NCBI RefSeq assembly: GCF_004684095.1
Contig: NZ_SRII01000002.1
Span: 372,692 to 436,691 of the forward strand
Length of the DNA: 64,000 nt
Direction of reading: 5' to 3'
Source: Hymenobacter sp. UV11
GTDB taxonomy: Bacteria > Bacteroidota > Bacteroidia > Cytophagales > Hymenobacteraceae
Position numbers and translations under genes: made by a program. Positions within the stretch are counted from its first letter, which is position 1; every line of letters starts with the position of its first letter. Positions 14,434 to 23,610 of the stretch are shown here, piece after piece. The notes beneath the pieces were generated by a model, which was not told the origin of the DNA, did no database searches, and saw nothing but the letters and a program-made list of their open reading frames with translations.

Positions 14434-15885
14434 CTACGCCAGCTTCCAGCCCTGGCGATAGTCGCGCTTCACAAACTGGTTGACCTCGTCGAGGTTAGTA
14501 ATGCGCATTTGCTGGTTGTCCCAGAGTAGCTTGCGGCCGCGGCCGGGGTAGTTGAAGCCCTGCCCGGTGGCTTTGGGCTGCTGCAAGTCGTAGCCCCTGA
14601 TGGCCAGGTTGGCCATCAGCAGGGCCTCGGTGAGCGGGCCGGCCAGTTCGAAGGGTGAGCTGACTTTCATCTTGCCAGCGCCGGCCAGGCAGGCCTCTAC
14701 CCACTGGCCGTAGTGGCCATTGGCCTGGCCGGGCACGCGGGCCAAGGTCTGGGGCACGTGCACTTCCTGGTTGCGGGAGAGGGGTAGCAGGCGCGGGTCG
14801 GCCGAGTAGGTGCTGGCCATCATCTTGCCCTTGTCGCCGATGAAGAGGATGCCGTTGCCGCCGTCGCCAAACAGCTCATTGGGGCCCAGCTCGTCGGGGC
14901 GCTCGGGCTGAATGCCGCCGTCCATCCAGTGCACCGTGATGTCGCCTTTGGTTTTGGCCGTCTTCGGGAAAGTAAGCGTAACGTGGCTCGATGGCGGGCA
15001 GCTGTCGGGGAAATAGCCGCGCTTAAACTCATCCACGTACACGCTGCCCACGCTGGCTTGCACCGTATTAGCATATTGCAAATCGAGCACCCGGAAGGGC
15101 GCTTCGAGCAGGTGGCAACCCATGTCGCCGAGGGCGCCGGTGCCGTAGTCCCACCAGCCGCGCCAGTTGAAGGGCACCAGCTTATCCACGTAGTCGCGCT
15201 GGGGCGCCGTGCCCAGCCACAGGTCCCAGTCCAGCTCGGCGGGCACGGGGGCCTTGGTGGTGGGCCAGGCAATGCCCTGGGGCCACACCGGGCGGTCGGT
15301 CCAGCAATAAATGGTGTGCACGTCGCCGATGGTGCCGGCGTCGTACCACTCCATTAGCTGCCGCACGCCGTCGTTGGAGGCGCCCTGGTTGCCCATTTGG
15401 GTCACCACTTTGGGGTAGCGCCTGGCCGCATCGGTGAGCATGCGGGCCTCGTAAATGTCGTGCGTGAGTGGCTTTTGCACGTACACGTGCTTGCCCAGCT
15501 GCATGGCCGCCAGCGTCGTGATGGCGTGGTTGTGGTCGGGCGTCGACACCGACACCGCATCGAAGTGCTTGTGCTCCTTATCGAACAGCTTGCGCCAGTC
15601 TTTGTAATACTCGGCCTTCGGAAATGCCTGGCGCGACTTGGCCGCCCGGCGGTCGTCCACGTCGCAGAGGTAGGCGATGCGGGCCTTGCCGGTTTTGGCA
15701 AAGGCGGCAATGTCGCTTTCGCCCTTGCCGCCCACGCCCACGCTGGCAATCACCAGCTGGTCGCTGGGGGCGGTGTAGCCCTTGCCGCCGAGCACGAAGC
15801 GCGGCACGATAAGAACGCCGGCCGTGGCAGCCGTGCCTTGTTTGAGAAACGAGCGCCGGGAAGGGCTTTCAGGAAGCTGACTCAT
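14434..15885 (-). CDS. Gfo/Idh/MocA-family oxidoreductase with Tat signal
   Basis: The 483-residue protein begins with a twin-arginine signal (RRSFLKQ at 10-16), so it is predicted to be exported folded with its cofactor. The Rossmann motif GVGGKG (50-55) follows, and the usual EKP motif is VQKP with Lys138. The C-terminal part has DYGTGALGDMGCH, typical of exported Bacteroidota members near sugar-catabolism genes. These enzymes oxidise or reduce sugar alcohols, inositols or sugars with NAD(P). The substrate is not readable. The 3' end is convergent with the DinB gene. Confidence 0.87.
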   Translation of the reverse strand: MSQLPESPSRRSFLKQGTAATAGVLIVPRFVLGGKGYTAPSDQLVIASVGVGGKGESDIAAFAKTGKARIAYLCDVDDRRAAKSRQAFPKAEYYKDWRKLFDKEHKHFDAVSVSTPDHNHAITTLAAMQLGKHVYVQKPLTHDIYEARMLTDAARRYPKVVTQMGNQGASNDGVRQLMEWYDAGTIGDVHTIYCWTDRPVWPQGIAWPTTKAPVPAELDWDLWLGTAPQRDYVDKLVPFNWRGWWDYGTGALGDMGCHLLEAPFRVLDLQYANTVQASVGSVYVDEFKRGYFPDSCPPSSHVTLTFPKTAKTKGDITVHWMDGGIQPERPDELGPNELFGDGGNGILFIGDKGKMMASTYSADPRLLPLSRNQEVHVPQTLARVPGQANGHYGQWVEACLAGAGKMKVSSPFELAGPLTEALLMANLAIRGYDLQQPKATGQGFNYPGRGRKLLWDNQQMRITNLDEVNQFVKRDYRQGWKLA

Positions 15886-15982
15886 GCGAAGGAAGTTGGA
15901 TGGGAAAAGGTGGGCAAAAGGTACGCAAATCTGCGCACTCTCCTACCCACCTTTGCCATTTCAATCGCTCCGCAAAGCCAGC

Positions 15983-17095
<1,113 letters not shown>

Positions 17096-17286
17096 TTAAC
17101 TACTCGTTGTCTGTCAAGTGTTTATGCTGAACCATAAAGCGCTGGCAGCTAGTAATTGACCCCTGCTAAACCGGCCAGTACGGGAGAGGTTATCACCGCC
17201 GAGCTTACTCGGCCGGCTGGCAACTCTTTGCCGCCTTCGGCACGTAAGGACAGGCTGGCTAACTCTTTTTCACAAGTCAACTAGAT

Positions 17287-18651
17287 ATGTTCCAGGAAAC
17301 TTCCACTGCCGATACCCTTGACCGCGTGGCGGCCGAAACCACCGCGGCTACGGCCTGCGACGCCTCGCGCCGCCAGTTCATCAACCACGCCGGGCGCGGG
17401 CTGCTGGCCGCCGGCCTGGCCTCGGCCTTGCCCCTGGCTGCCGCCGAGGCCGCCGACCTCAGTGGCTTTGGCACCGCCCCGCCGCCCACCGGCCCGCTCG
17501 ACATTACCCTACCCCCCCTCGAAGCGCCCACCGACCCCAAGCCCGGCCCTTTCCCCAACCCCGATGCCCCCGACCAGCGCGTGGGCTACGCCATTGTGGG
17601 CCTCGGCCACCTCACGCTGGCCGAAATTCTGCCCGCCTTTGGCCAGTGCAAGCATGCCAAGCCGGTGGCCCTGGTGAGCGGCGACCCCGAAAAGATGGCT
17701 AAAGCGGCCAAGCAATACGGTATTAAGCCCAGCAGCTGCTACTCGTACCAAACCTACGATAAGCTCAAGGATAACCCCGAGGTGCAGGTTATCTACATCG
17801 TGCTGCCCAACTCGATGCACCACGAGTTTACCCTGCGCGGCGCCAAGGCCGGCAAGCATATTCTCTGCGAAAAGCCGATGGCCAACTCGGTGAAGGAGTG
17901 CGAGGAGATGATTGAGGCCTGCAACAAGGCCGGCAAAAAGCTCATGATTGCCTACCGCATTCAGTACGAGCCGCTCAACCGCGCCGCTATGAAGCTGGTG
18001 CGCGACAAGCAGTACGGCCAGACCAAGCTTATCCAGATGATGAACTCCCAGAACCAGGCCCACGACCAGCAGTGGCGCCACAAAAAAGCCCTGGCTGGCG
18101 GCGGCGCCCTGCCCGACATTGGCCTGTACTGCCTCAACACCACGCGCTTTTTGCTGGGCGAGGAGCCCAACGAGGTATTTGCCTACACCTACAGCACGCC
18201 TGGCGACGACCGCTTCAAGGAAATCGAAGAAAACGTGAGCTTTACGCTGCGCTTCCCGAGCGGCGTTATCTCGCAGTGCCTCAGTGGCTACGGCTCGTTC
18301 AATGCCAAAAGCTATGCCGTGCACGCCGAAACCGGCACCATCAAGATGGACCCGGCTTTTTCCTACCAAGGCCTCCAGCAGCAGCTGGTGCACGCCCCCA
18401 AGGGCAAGCAGGTAACCGAGCAGCCCAGCAACCCCCACAAGCAGCAGTTTGCCCTCGAAATGGACCATATGGCCGAGTGCGTGCGCGACAACAAAACGCC
18501 CTACACGCCCGGTGAAGAAGGCCTGCAAGACCAGCGCATTATGGAAGCTATCTATAAGTCGGCCAAGGAAGGCAAGCCCGTAAAACTCACCACCGGCCTG
18601 GGCAAAGTGGATGCTTTCCGCGGCACGCCGCCCACCGAGGAGCAGGCGTAA
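17287..18651 (+). CDS. Exported Gfo/Idh/MocA oxidoreductase, glucose-fructose oxidoreductase-like
   Basis: The 454-residue protein carries a Tat-like SRRQFI (27-32) preceded by an unusually long N region, then a Pro-rich linker (about 63-95). The Rossmann segment is YAIVGLGHLT (101-110), the catalytic EKP is at 195-197, and GGGALPDIGLY (271-281) matches the active-site helix of periplasmic glucose-fructose oxidoreductase. The tightly bound cofactor of that subfamily explains Tat export. Downstream is a family C repeat and then a glycosidase, suggesting a sugar-processing context. Confidence 0.88.
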   Translation: MFQETSTADTLDRVAAETTAATACDASRRQFINHAGRGLLAAGLASALPLAAAEAADLSGFGTAPPPTGPLDITLPPLEAPTDPKPGPFPNPDAPDQRVGYAIVGLGHLTLAEILPAFGQCKHAKPVALVSGDPEKMAKAAKQYGIKPSSCYSYQTYDKLKDNPEVQVIYIVLPNSMHHEFTLRGAKAGKHILCEKPMANSVKECEEMIEACNKAGKKLMIAYRIQYEPLNRAAMKLVRDKQYGQTKLIQMMNSQNQAHDQQWRHKKALAGGGALPDIGLYCLNTTRFLLGEEPNEVFAYTYSTPGDDRFKEIEENVSFTLRFPSGVISQCLSGYGSFNAKSYAVHAETGTIKMDPAFSYQGLQQQLVHAPKGKQVTEQPSNPHKQQFALEMDHMAECVRDNKTPYTPGEEGLQDQRIMEAIYKSAKEGKPVKLTTGLGKVDAFRGTPPTEEQA

Positions 18652-18659
18652 CTGCTTAG

Positions 18660-18770
18660 AAAAGGAACGTCCTGCTGAGCTTGTCGAAGCATCTCTACCG
18701 CGTCGTTGAAGCAGCAATTCAACGGCGCGGCCAAGATGCTTTGACAAGTTCAGCAGGACGTTCCTTTTTT
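18660..18770. repeat. Inverted repeat, family C copy, with terminator-like T run
   Basis: The left arm from about 18660 to 18711 (GGAACGTCCTGCTGAGCTTG) pairs with 18720-18765, and six T follow. It sits directly after the Gfo/Idh stop and probably ends its transcript. The core differs from other family C copies by compensating changes on both arms (CCTGCTGAG with TCAGCAGG). Confidence 0.8.
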
Positions 18771-18807
18771 GCGTTGCTAGATAAGTGCCCAAAGCAAGCC
18801 GCCCGGC

Positions 18808-18815
18808 TACTTTTG
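18808..18815 (+). promoter_or_regulatory. Candidate -7 box for the GH2-like gene
   Basis: TACTTTTG matches TAnnTTTG 22 bases before the ATG at 18838. The -33 position has no clear TTTG. Confidence 0.4.
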
Positions 18816-18837
18816 CGGCCTACCCCCCTTCTCACCC

Positions 18838-20130
18838 ATGAGCTACCCATTTCTACGCGCTGGCCTGGCGCTGGCGGCGCTGGCCCTTGCCACCCAAGCC
18901 AATGCCAACCCACCCGCTACCCCCATCAAAGTGACTGTGCGCCAGGCCAATGGCAAGTACGAGCTGCTGCGCGGCGGCCAACCCTACTTCGTGAAAGGCG
19001 CGGGCGGCAGCCAATATCCCGAGCGCATCGTGGCCTACGGTGGCAACTCTATTCGCACCTGGGGCACCGGCGATGCGCCGAACGTGCTGGCCGAGGCCAA
19101 CAAAAACCACCTCACCGTGATGCTGGGCCTCGACGTGGCCCGCGAGCGCCACGGCTTCGACTACAACGATGCGGCGGCCGTGGCTGCGCAGCTGCAAAAA
19201 ATCAAGGGTGAGGTGCTGAAGTATAAAGATGACCCGGCCGTGCTGCTCTGGGGCATCGGCAACGAGCTGAACCTCGACTACACCAACCCCAAGGTGTGGG
19301 ACGCCGTGAACGACATCGCCCGGATGATTCACGAAATCGACCCCAACCACCCGACATCGACCGTATTGGCGGGGGTAGGGAAGAAGGAAGTCGAGTACAT
19401 AAAGGCGCGCTGCCCGGCCGTGGATATCCTGAGTATCAACACCTACGCCGGCCTGGCTACCCTGCCCCAGCAGGTGCGCGATACCGGCTGGACTGGCCCC
19501 TACCTCGTGACCGAGTGGGGCCCCACCGGCCACTGGGAAGGCCCCCAAACTCCCTGGAAAGCCTCGGTGGAGGAAACCAGCAGCCAAAAAGCCGCCGTGT
19601 ATAAGAGTCGCTACGAAACCTCGATAGAGAAGGACCGGGCGCATTGCCTGGGCAGCTACGTATTTCTGTGGGGCCAGAAGCAGGAGCGCACGCCTACCTG
19701 GTACGGCCTCTTTACTGAAGACGGCCAGGAAACGGAGGTGATGGACGTCATTCAATACCTCTGGACTGGTCATTACCCGCAAAATCGTGCTCCGCACATC
19801 AGTGTCTTAACCCTTGACGGTAAGGCGGCTACGGCCGGCGTGTACCTAAAGCCCGGCCAGCCCTACCCCATACAGGCCGCCGTAGCCGACCCCGAGAAGG
19901 ACCCGCTCACCTACCAGTGGGAGCTGCTGCCCGAAAGCACCGACCTCAAGCAGGGTGGCGACCGCGAAAGCCGCCCTACCCCCCTGGCGGGCGCCCTACC
20001 GGCCGGGGCTACCGGCCAAACCACCCTCACGGCGCCCAGCCAGCCAGGCGCCTACCGGTTATTTATCTACGCCCACGATGGGCACGGCAATGTGGCCACC
20101 GGCAACGTGCCCTTTCTCGTGCAGAACTAA
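18838..20130 (+). CDS. Exported glycoside hydrolase, GH2-type TIM barrel
   Basis: The 430-residue protein has a signal peptide ending at NANA (about residue 24). The catalytic domain resembles the GH2 TIM barrel without its accessory beta domains: FVKGAGG, NSIRTWGT, the acid/base Glu143 in GIGNELN and the candidate nucleophile Glu226 in VTEWGPTG. A C-terminal beta-sandwich (about 320-430, with ADPEKDPLTYQWEL and YAHDGHGN) looks like a PKD or Ig-like domain. There is no T9SS sorting tail, so it is probably periplasmic. Substrate unknown. Confidence 0.85.
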   Translation: MSYPFLRAGLALAALALATQANANPPATPIKVTVRQANGKYELLRGGQPYFVKGAGGSQYPERIVAYGGNSIRTWGTGDAPNVLAEANKNHLTVMLGLDVARERHGFDYNDAAAVAAQLQKIKGEVLKYKDDPAVLLWGIGNELNLDYTNPKVWDAVNDIARMIHEIDPNHPTSTVLAGVGKKEVEYIKARCPAVDILSINTYAGLATLPQQVRDTGWTGPYLVTEWGPTGHWEGPQTPWKASVEETSSQKAAVYKSRYETSIEKDRAHCLGSYVFLWGQKQERTPTWYGLFTEDGQETEVMDVIQYLWTGHYPQNRAPHISVLTLDGKAATAGVYLKPGQPYPIQAAVADPEKDPLTYQWELLPESTDLKQGGDRESRPTPLAGALPAGATGQTTLTAPSQPGAYRLFIYAHDGHGNVATGNVPFLVQN

Positions 20131-20158
20131 CCGGCCCATTTGCAGTTAATTCGCTACT

Positions 20159-21010
20159 ATGCGCACCGTCATTCAAAAGCACCGGGCCGTGAACGCCCCC
20201 ATCGCCGACCTCACTACGTTTCGGGCAATTCCCACGCCCTCAGTTGAGTACATCGACCCTTTTTTGTTTCTAAACCACCACGGGCCGCAGGTATACCGGG
20301 CCAATAACCGGGGACTGCCCTTCGGCCCGCACCCGCACCGGGGCTTCGAAACGGTCACGTTTATTCTGGAAGGCGATATTCTGCACAAGGATAGCAGCGG
20401 CCACGAAAGCGTAATAAAAGCCGGCGGCATTCAGTGGATGACGGCCGGCGCGGGCCTCATCCACGCCGAAGTATCATCCAGTGAATTCAAGAAAACCGGC
20501 GGCCCGCTCGAAATTCTGCAGCTGTGGGTAAACCTGCCGGCGAAGTATAAGATGGTGGCGCCACGCTACATTGGCCTGCAAGCCAATGAGATACCCGCGG
20601 CCGAGCTGGCGCCGGGCGTTACGGCCCACGCCGTATCGGGCGAGTGGGGTAGGGCCGCCGGGGCCGTGCAGCCGCTGGCCGACGTGGCGCTGGCCTGGCT
20701 CGACTTCGCGGAGGGAGCGGCAGTGACGCTGCCCATCGCGGCCAGCCGCAGCATTTTCTGCTACGTGGTGCGCGGCAGCGTGCGCGTGAATGGCACCGAA
20801 GCCTTCACCCGCGAGCTGGTGGAGTTTGATTACGACGGCGACGAGCTAGCTATTGAAGCTCTGACCGACAGCGTATTGTTGCTGGGCCACGCCGAGCCGT
20901 TTGGGGAGCCGGTGGTATCGGGCGGGCCATTTGTGATGAATACAGAGGCCGAAATCCAGCAGGCGTATGCCGACTACCAGCAGGGAAAATTCGGTACCTG
21001 GAATGGGTAA
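20159..21010 (+). CDS. Pirin family protein
   Basis: The 283-residue protein has two cupin domains. The metal site in the N-terminal cupin is complete: HPHRGFET (His58, His60) and GLIHAE (His102, Glu104). The C-terminal cupin lacks ligands, as usual. Bacterial pirins include quercetinases and regulators of pyruvate metabolism; no specific role can be assigned. It starts 28 bases after the glycosidase stop and ends at a strong hairpin that isolates it from the aromatic operon. Confidence 0.9.
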   Translation: MRTVIQKHRAVNAPIADLTTFRAIPTPSVEYIDPFLFLNHHGPQVYRANNRGLPFGPHPHRGFETVTFILEGDILHKDSSGHESVIKAGGIQWMTAGAGLIHAEVSSSEFKKTGGPLEILQLWVNLPAKYKMVAPRYIGLQANEIPAAELAPGVTAHAVSGEWGRAAGAVQPLADVALAWLDFAEGAAVTLPIAASRSIFCYVVRGSVRVNGTEAFTRELVEFDYDGDELAIEALTDSVLLLGHAEPFGEPVVSGGPFVMNTEAEIQQAYADYQQGKFGTWNG

Positions 21011-21011
21011 T

Positions 21012-21077
21012 GCAGCGTGGACGCTGTGAGTCCGCGCGTTGACCGAACTACGCGCGGCCTCACAGCGTCCACGCTGC
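21012..21077. terminator. 27-bp inverted repeat after the pirin gene
   Basis: Arms 21012-21038 and 21051-21077 are reverse complements with one mismatch (GCAGCGTGGACGCTGTGAG; CTCACAGCGTCCACGCTGC). Each arm also contains a short inner palindrome (CAGCGTGGACGCTG). There is no T run, so termination is inferred from position between two units. Confidence 0.6.
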
Positions 21078-21082
21078 AACCC

Positions 21083-21111
21083 TTGCATTTGCGAAAATCT
21101 TCCCTACCTTG
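21083..21111 (+). promoter_or_regulatory. Candidate promoter of the aromatic amino acid operon
   Basis: TTG at 21083-21085, a 19-base spacer, then TACCTTG at 21105-21111. This fits the Bacteroidota -33/-7 layout reasonably. The leader peptide ATG follows 21 bases after the -7 box. Confidence 0.5.
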
Positions 21112-21132
21112 CTGCCCAATTCGACACCTATC

Positions 21133-21186
21133 ATGTTCAGCAACCGCTACTTTTTTGGCTTCTATTATTTTACGCCGCCCGCGTAG
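21133..21186 (+). CDS. Phe/Tyr-rich leader peptide of the aromatic operon
   Basis: The frame ATG 21133 to TAG 21184-21186 encodes MFSNRYFFGFYYFTPPA. Eight of 17 residues are aromatic (five Phe, three Tyr), clustered at residues 6-13. It lies between a promoter-like sequence and a strong terminator, upstream of pheA. This is the arrangement of amino acid attenuators: scarcity of charged tRNA-Phe or tRNA-Tyr would stall the ribosome in the cluster. The peptide is read directly; regulation is inferred from layout and pairing. Confidence 0.82.
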   Translation: MFSNRYFFGFYYFTPPA

Positions 21187-21257
21187 AACGAGTCGCCATG
21201 TAGCTAAGCCACAAAAAATTAGCAGCGCCACTCGTTCCACGGGTGGCGCTTTTTTTA
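21186..21257 (+). promoter_or_regulatory. Attenuator: alternative antiterminator and terminator hairpins
   Basis: The terminator is an 11-bp stem (21224-21234 with 21240-21250, one G-T pair) with a 5-base loop and eight T (21250-21257). Bases 21186-21193 (gaacgagt) are perfectly complementary to 21230-21237 (actcgttc), which overlap the terminator's left arm and loop, so the two pairings exclude each other. The 5' partner begins at the last base of the leader stop codon. A ribosome ending there would mask it and allow termination, whereas one stalled at the Phe/Tyr codons would leave it free. Confidence 0.8.
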
Positions 21258-21300
21258 TGCGTTCCGGCCTTCGGGCAGTTTATTTCCAACACCAAGCACC

Positions 21301-22188
21301 ATGTATCAGGCACCAGCAAGAGTAGCTATCCAGGGTTTCCAAGGAAGTTTTCACGAGGTAGCGGCCCGCCAGTATTTCGGCGTGGCCCCGGTCCTGAGCT
21401 TCTGCGCCACCTTTGGTGAGGTAGTGGCTCAGGTAGCCGACGGCCGCGCCGAGGCAGCCCTCATGGCAATGGAAAACTCGCTGGCTGGCAGCATCTTGCC
21501 AAATTATCTGCTGCTGGAACGCAATGACCTCACCATCACCGGCGAGGTATACCTACCCATTCATCAGCACTTGCTGGTGCTGCCCGGCACTACGCTGGCC
21601 GATATTAAAGCGGTGCACTCGCACCCCATGGCCCTGCGCCAATGCGGCGACTACCTGAGCCAGTACCCCACTTGGCAGCTGGTCGAAACGGAGGATACCG
21701 GCCTCAGCGCCCAGCGCCTGGCCGAAAGCCGCGCGCCCGGCGTGGCCGTGGTGGCCGGCGCCCAGGCGGCCGAGGCGTTTGGGCTGGAAATTCTGGCCCC
21801 CGCCATCAACGACGACCCCAATAACTACACCCGTTTCCTGGTGCTGGCGCGCGCCGCCGAGGCCGTGCCGGTGGCTCAGCCCGATAAGGCCTCGCTGTAT
21901 TTCTATACCTCGCACGCGCCGGGGATGTTGGCGCGGGTGCTCACGCTGGTAGCCAGCCATGGCCTGAATTTGAGCAAGTTGCAGTCGTGCCCCCGGCCCA
22001 GCCAACCCTGGCACTACGGCTTCCACACCGACGTGGAGTTCGATGCTCCCGCCCAACTGGCGGCGCTGCTGGCCGAGCTGCCCACCGTGACGGAGGAACT
22101 GCGGGTGCTGGGCGCCTACCAGCGCGGCAGCATGGATTTTGGGCAGGAGGCAGGTAATAACGCAGAAGCATTGTCATTGCGAGCGTAA
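21301..22188 (+). CDS. pheA: Prephenate dehydratase
   Basis: The 295-residue protein converts prephenate to phenylpyruvate in Phe synthesis. The dehydratase domain has the expected IQGFQGSFHEVAA start, MENSLAGSI and the catalytic NYTRF near 176-180. A C-terminal ACT domain follows (SLYFYTSHAPGMLARVL, GLNLSKLQSCPRP), giving Phe feedback control. There is no chorismate mutase domain; that activity is on the downstream DAHP synthase fusion. The last residues (ALSLRA) and the stop codon are encoded by the left arm of a family B repeat, an unusual tail. Confidence 0.95.
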   Translation: MYQAPARVAIQGFQGSFHEVAARQYFGVAPVLSFCATFGEVVAQVADGRAEAALMAMENSLAGSILPNYLLLERNDLTITGEVYLPIHQHLLVLPGTTLADIKAVHSHPMALRQCGDYLSQYPTWQLVETEDTGLSAQRLAESRAPGVAVVAGAQAAEAFGLEILAPAINDDPNNYTRFLVLARAAEAVPVAQPDKASLYFYTSHAPGMLARVLTLVASHGLNLSKLQSCPRPSQPWHYGFHTDVEFDAPAQLAALLAELPTVTEELRVLGAYQRGSMDFGQEAGNNAEALSLRA

Positions 22189-22295
22189 CGAAGTGGAGCG
22201 CGGCAACCCTTCCTTGTCGCTCGCTTCACTTGGATTAACAATCTTAACGTGTAGAAAAGATTGCCGCGCTCCACTTCGTTGCGCTCGCAATGACA
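22172..22295. repeat. Inverted repeat, family B copy, overlapping the pheA 3' end
   Basis: The left arm 22172-22207 (core CATTGCGAGCGTAACGAAG) and right arm about 22259-22295 (CTTCGTTGCGCTCGCAATG) are near-perfect reverse complements. The pheA stop TAA lies inside the left arm. The downstream aminotransferase starts 24 bases after the right arm. Because it lies inside an operon, it is not expected to stop transcription completely. Confidence 0.87.
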
Positions 22296-22318
22296 AACGA
22301 TTAAATAGAGCAAACAAA

Positions 22319-23545
22319 ATGACCATCACCACCGCCAGCCGCCTGGCCCACACCGGCGAATACTACTTCTCGCGCAAGCTGCGCGAGCTGGCCGCCCTCA
22401 ACGCGGCCGGGGCCAATATCATCAGCCTGGGTATCGGCAGCCCCGATTTGCCGCCGCATCCGAGTGTGGTGGCGGCCCTGGCGGCCACTGCTAGCCAGCC
22501 CACTACCCACGGCTACCAGAGCTACCAGGGCACGCCGGCGCTGCGGCAGGCCATGGCCGGCTTTTACCAAAAAAGCTACGGCGTAGCCCTCGACCCCGCT
22601 ACCGAGGTGCTACCTCTGGCCGGCTCCAAGGAGGGCCTGATGCACATCGGCATGACGTTTTTGGAGGCCGGCGATGCGGTGCTCATCCCCAACCCCGGCT
22701 ACCCCACTTACCGGGCCGTGGCTGAAATCTGCGGGGCCGAGGTGCGCGAATACGACCTTACCGCCGCCACCGGCTGGCTGCCCGACCTGGTCGCGCTGGC
22801 TAAAACTGACCTGAGCCGGGTGAAGATGATGCTGGTTAACTACCCGCATATGCCCACCGGCACGCCGGCCAGCCCCGCGTTTCTGCAACAGCTGGTTGAG
22901 TTTGCCACAACCCACGGCATCGTGCTGGTGCACGACAACCCCTACGGCTTCGTGCTGAACGAAACGCCGCCCACGAGCCTGCTCAGCATTCCGGGCGCCA
23001 AAGAAGTAGCACTAGAGCTAAACTCGCTGAGCAAGAGCCATAACCTGGCTGGCTGGCGGGTAGGAATGCTGGTAGGCCGCGCCGACTGGCTGACCGAGGT
23101 GCTGCGCTTCAAGAGCAACATGGACTCGGGCATGTTCCTGGGCACGCAGCAGGCGGCCGTGGCGGCGCTGGCGCTCGGCAACGAGTGGTTTGCGGAGCTG
23201 AATGCCACTTACCGCGCCCGCCGCGAGCTGGTGGTGGCGCTGCTGCGCGCCCTAGGCTGCGCGCCCGCACCGGGCCAGGTGGGGCTGTTCATCTGGGCCG
23301 CCGTGCCGCCGGCCTACGCCGACGGTTATGCTCTGAGCGACGCCGTGCTGGCCGAAGCCCGCGTGTTTCTGACGCCCGGCGGCATCTTCGGCAGCAACGG
23401 GCTCGGCTACATCCGCGCCAGCCTGTGCCAGCCCGAAAGCGTGCTGCGCAAGGCGCTGGAGAGGGTAAAAAGCTCACCTGTCATTGCGAGCAATGCGAAG
23501 CAAGCGCACCAGCACGATGACGTTCGCGCGGGTTCGTCCCGCTAG
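22319..23545 (+). CDS. PLP-dependent aminotransferase class I/II (aromatic operon)
   Basis: The 408-residue fold type I aminotransferase starts at ATG 22319; earlier in-frame starts read through the repeat. Visible features are LGIGSPDLPPHP, NPGYPTY, the NYPHMPTG loop (normally NPxNPTG), HDNPYGF and the PLP lysine in SLSKSHNLAGWRVG. Its place between pheA and tyrA suggests it makes Phe and Tyr from their keto acids or acts on prephenate; this is inference. The final 23 residues (from SPVIASNAK) are encoded by a family B repeat and replace the natural end. Confidence 0.88.
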   Translation: MTITTASRLAHTGEYYFSRKLRELAALNAAGANIISLGIGSPDLPPHPSVVAALAATASQPTTHGYQSYQGTPALRQAMAGFYQKSYGVALDPATEVLPLAGSKEGLMHIGMTFLEAGDAVLIPNPGYPTYRAVAEICGAEVREYDLTAATGWLPDLVALAKTDLSRVKMMLVNYPHMPTGTPASPAFLQQLVEFATTHGIVLVHDNPYGFVLNETPPTSLLSIPGAKEVALELNSLSKSHNLAGWRVGMLVGRADWLTEVLRFKSNMDSGMFLGTQQAAVAALALGNEWFAELNATYRARRELVVALLRALGCAPAPGQVGLFIWAAVPPAYADGYALSDAVLAEARVFLTPGGIFGSNGLGYIRASLCQPESVLRKALERVKSSPVIASNAKQAHQHDDVRAGSSR

Positions 23546-23585
23546 CTCGTTCCGGGGCAATTGCTTCGCAGGCTCGCAATGACAG
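23479..23585. repeat. Inverted repeat, family B variant, overlapping the aminotransferase 3' end
   Basis: The left part CTGTCATTGCGAGCAATGCG (from 23479) pairs with the right part ending GCTCGCAATGACAG (23585). The middle carries an unrelated hairpin (GCGCGGGTTCGTCCCGC). The aminotransferase frame runs into it and stops at TAG 23543-23545. Confidence 0.8.
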
Positions 23586-23610
23586 ACTATATTATAACTC
23601 TTAACTCAAA

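Noticed and set aside
17509..18792. 427-codon minus-strand frame opposite the Gfo/Idh gene
   Set aside because: It is antisense to a well-supported gene, begins in the downstream region that includes a repeat, and has no recognisable domain.
22139..22318. N-terminal extension of the aminotransferase
   Set aside because: The sequence CERNEVERGN and similar words come from the repeat; the true ATG follows the right arm.
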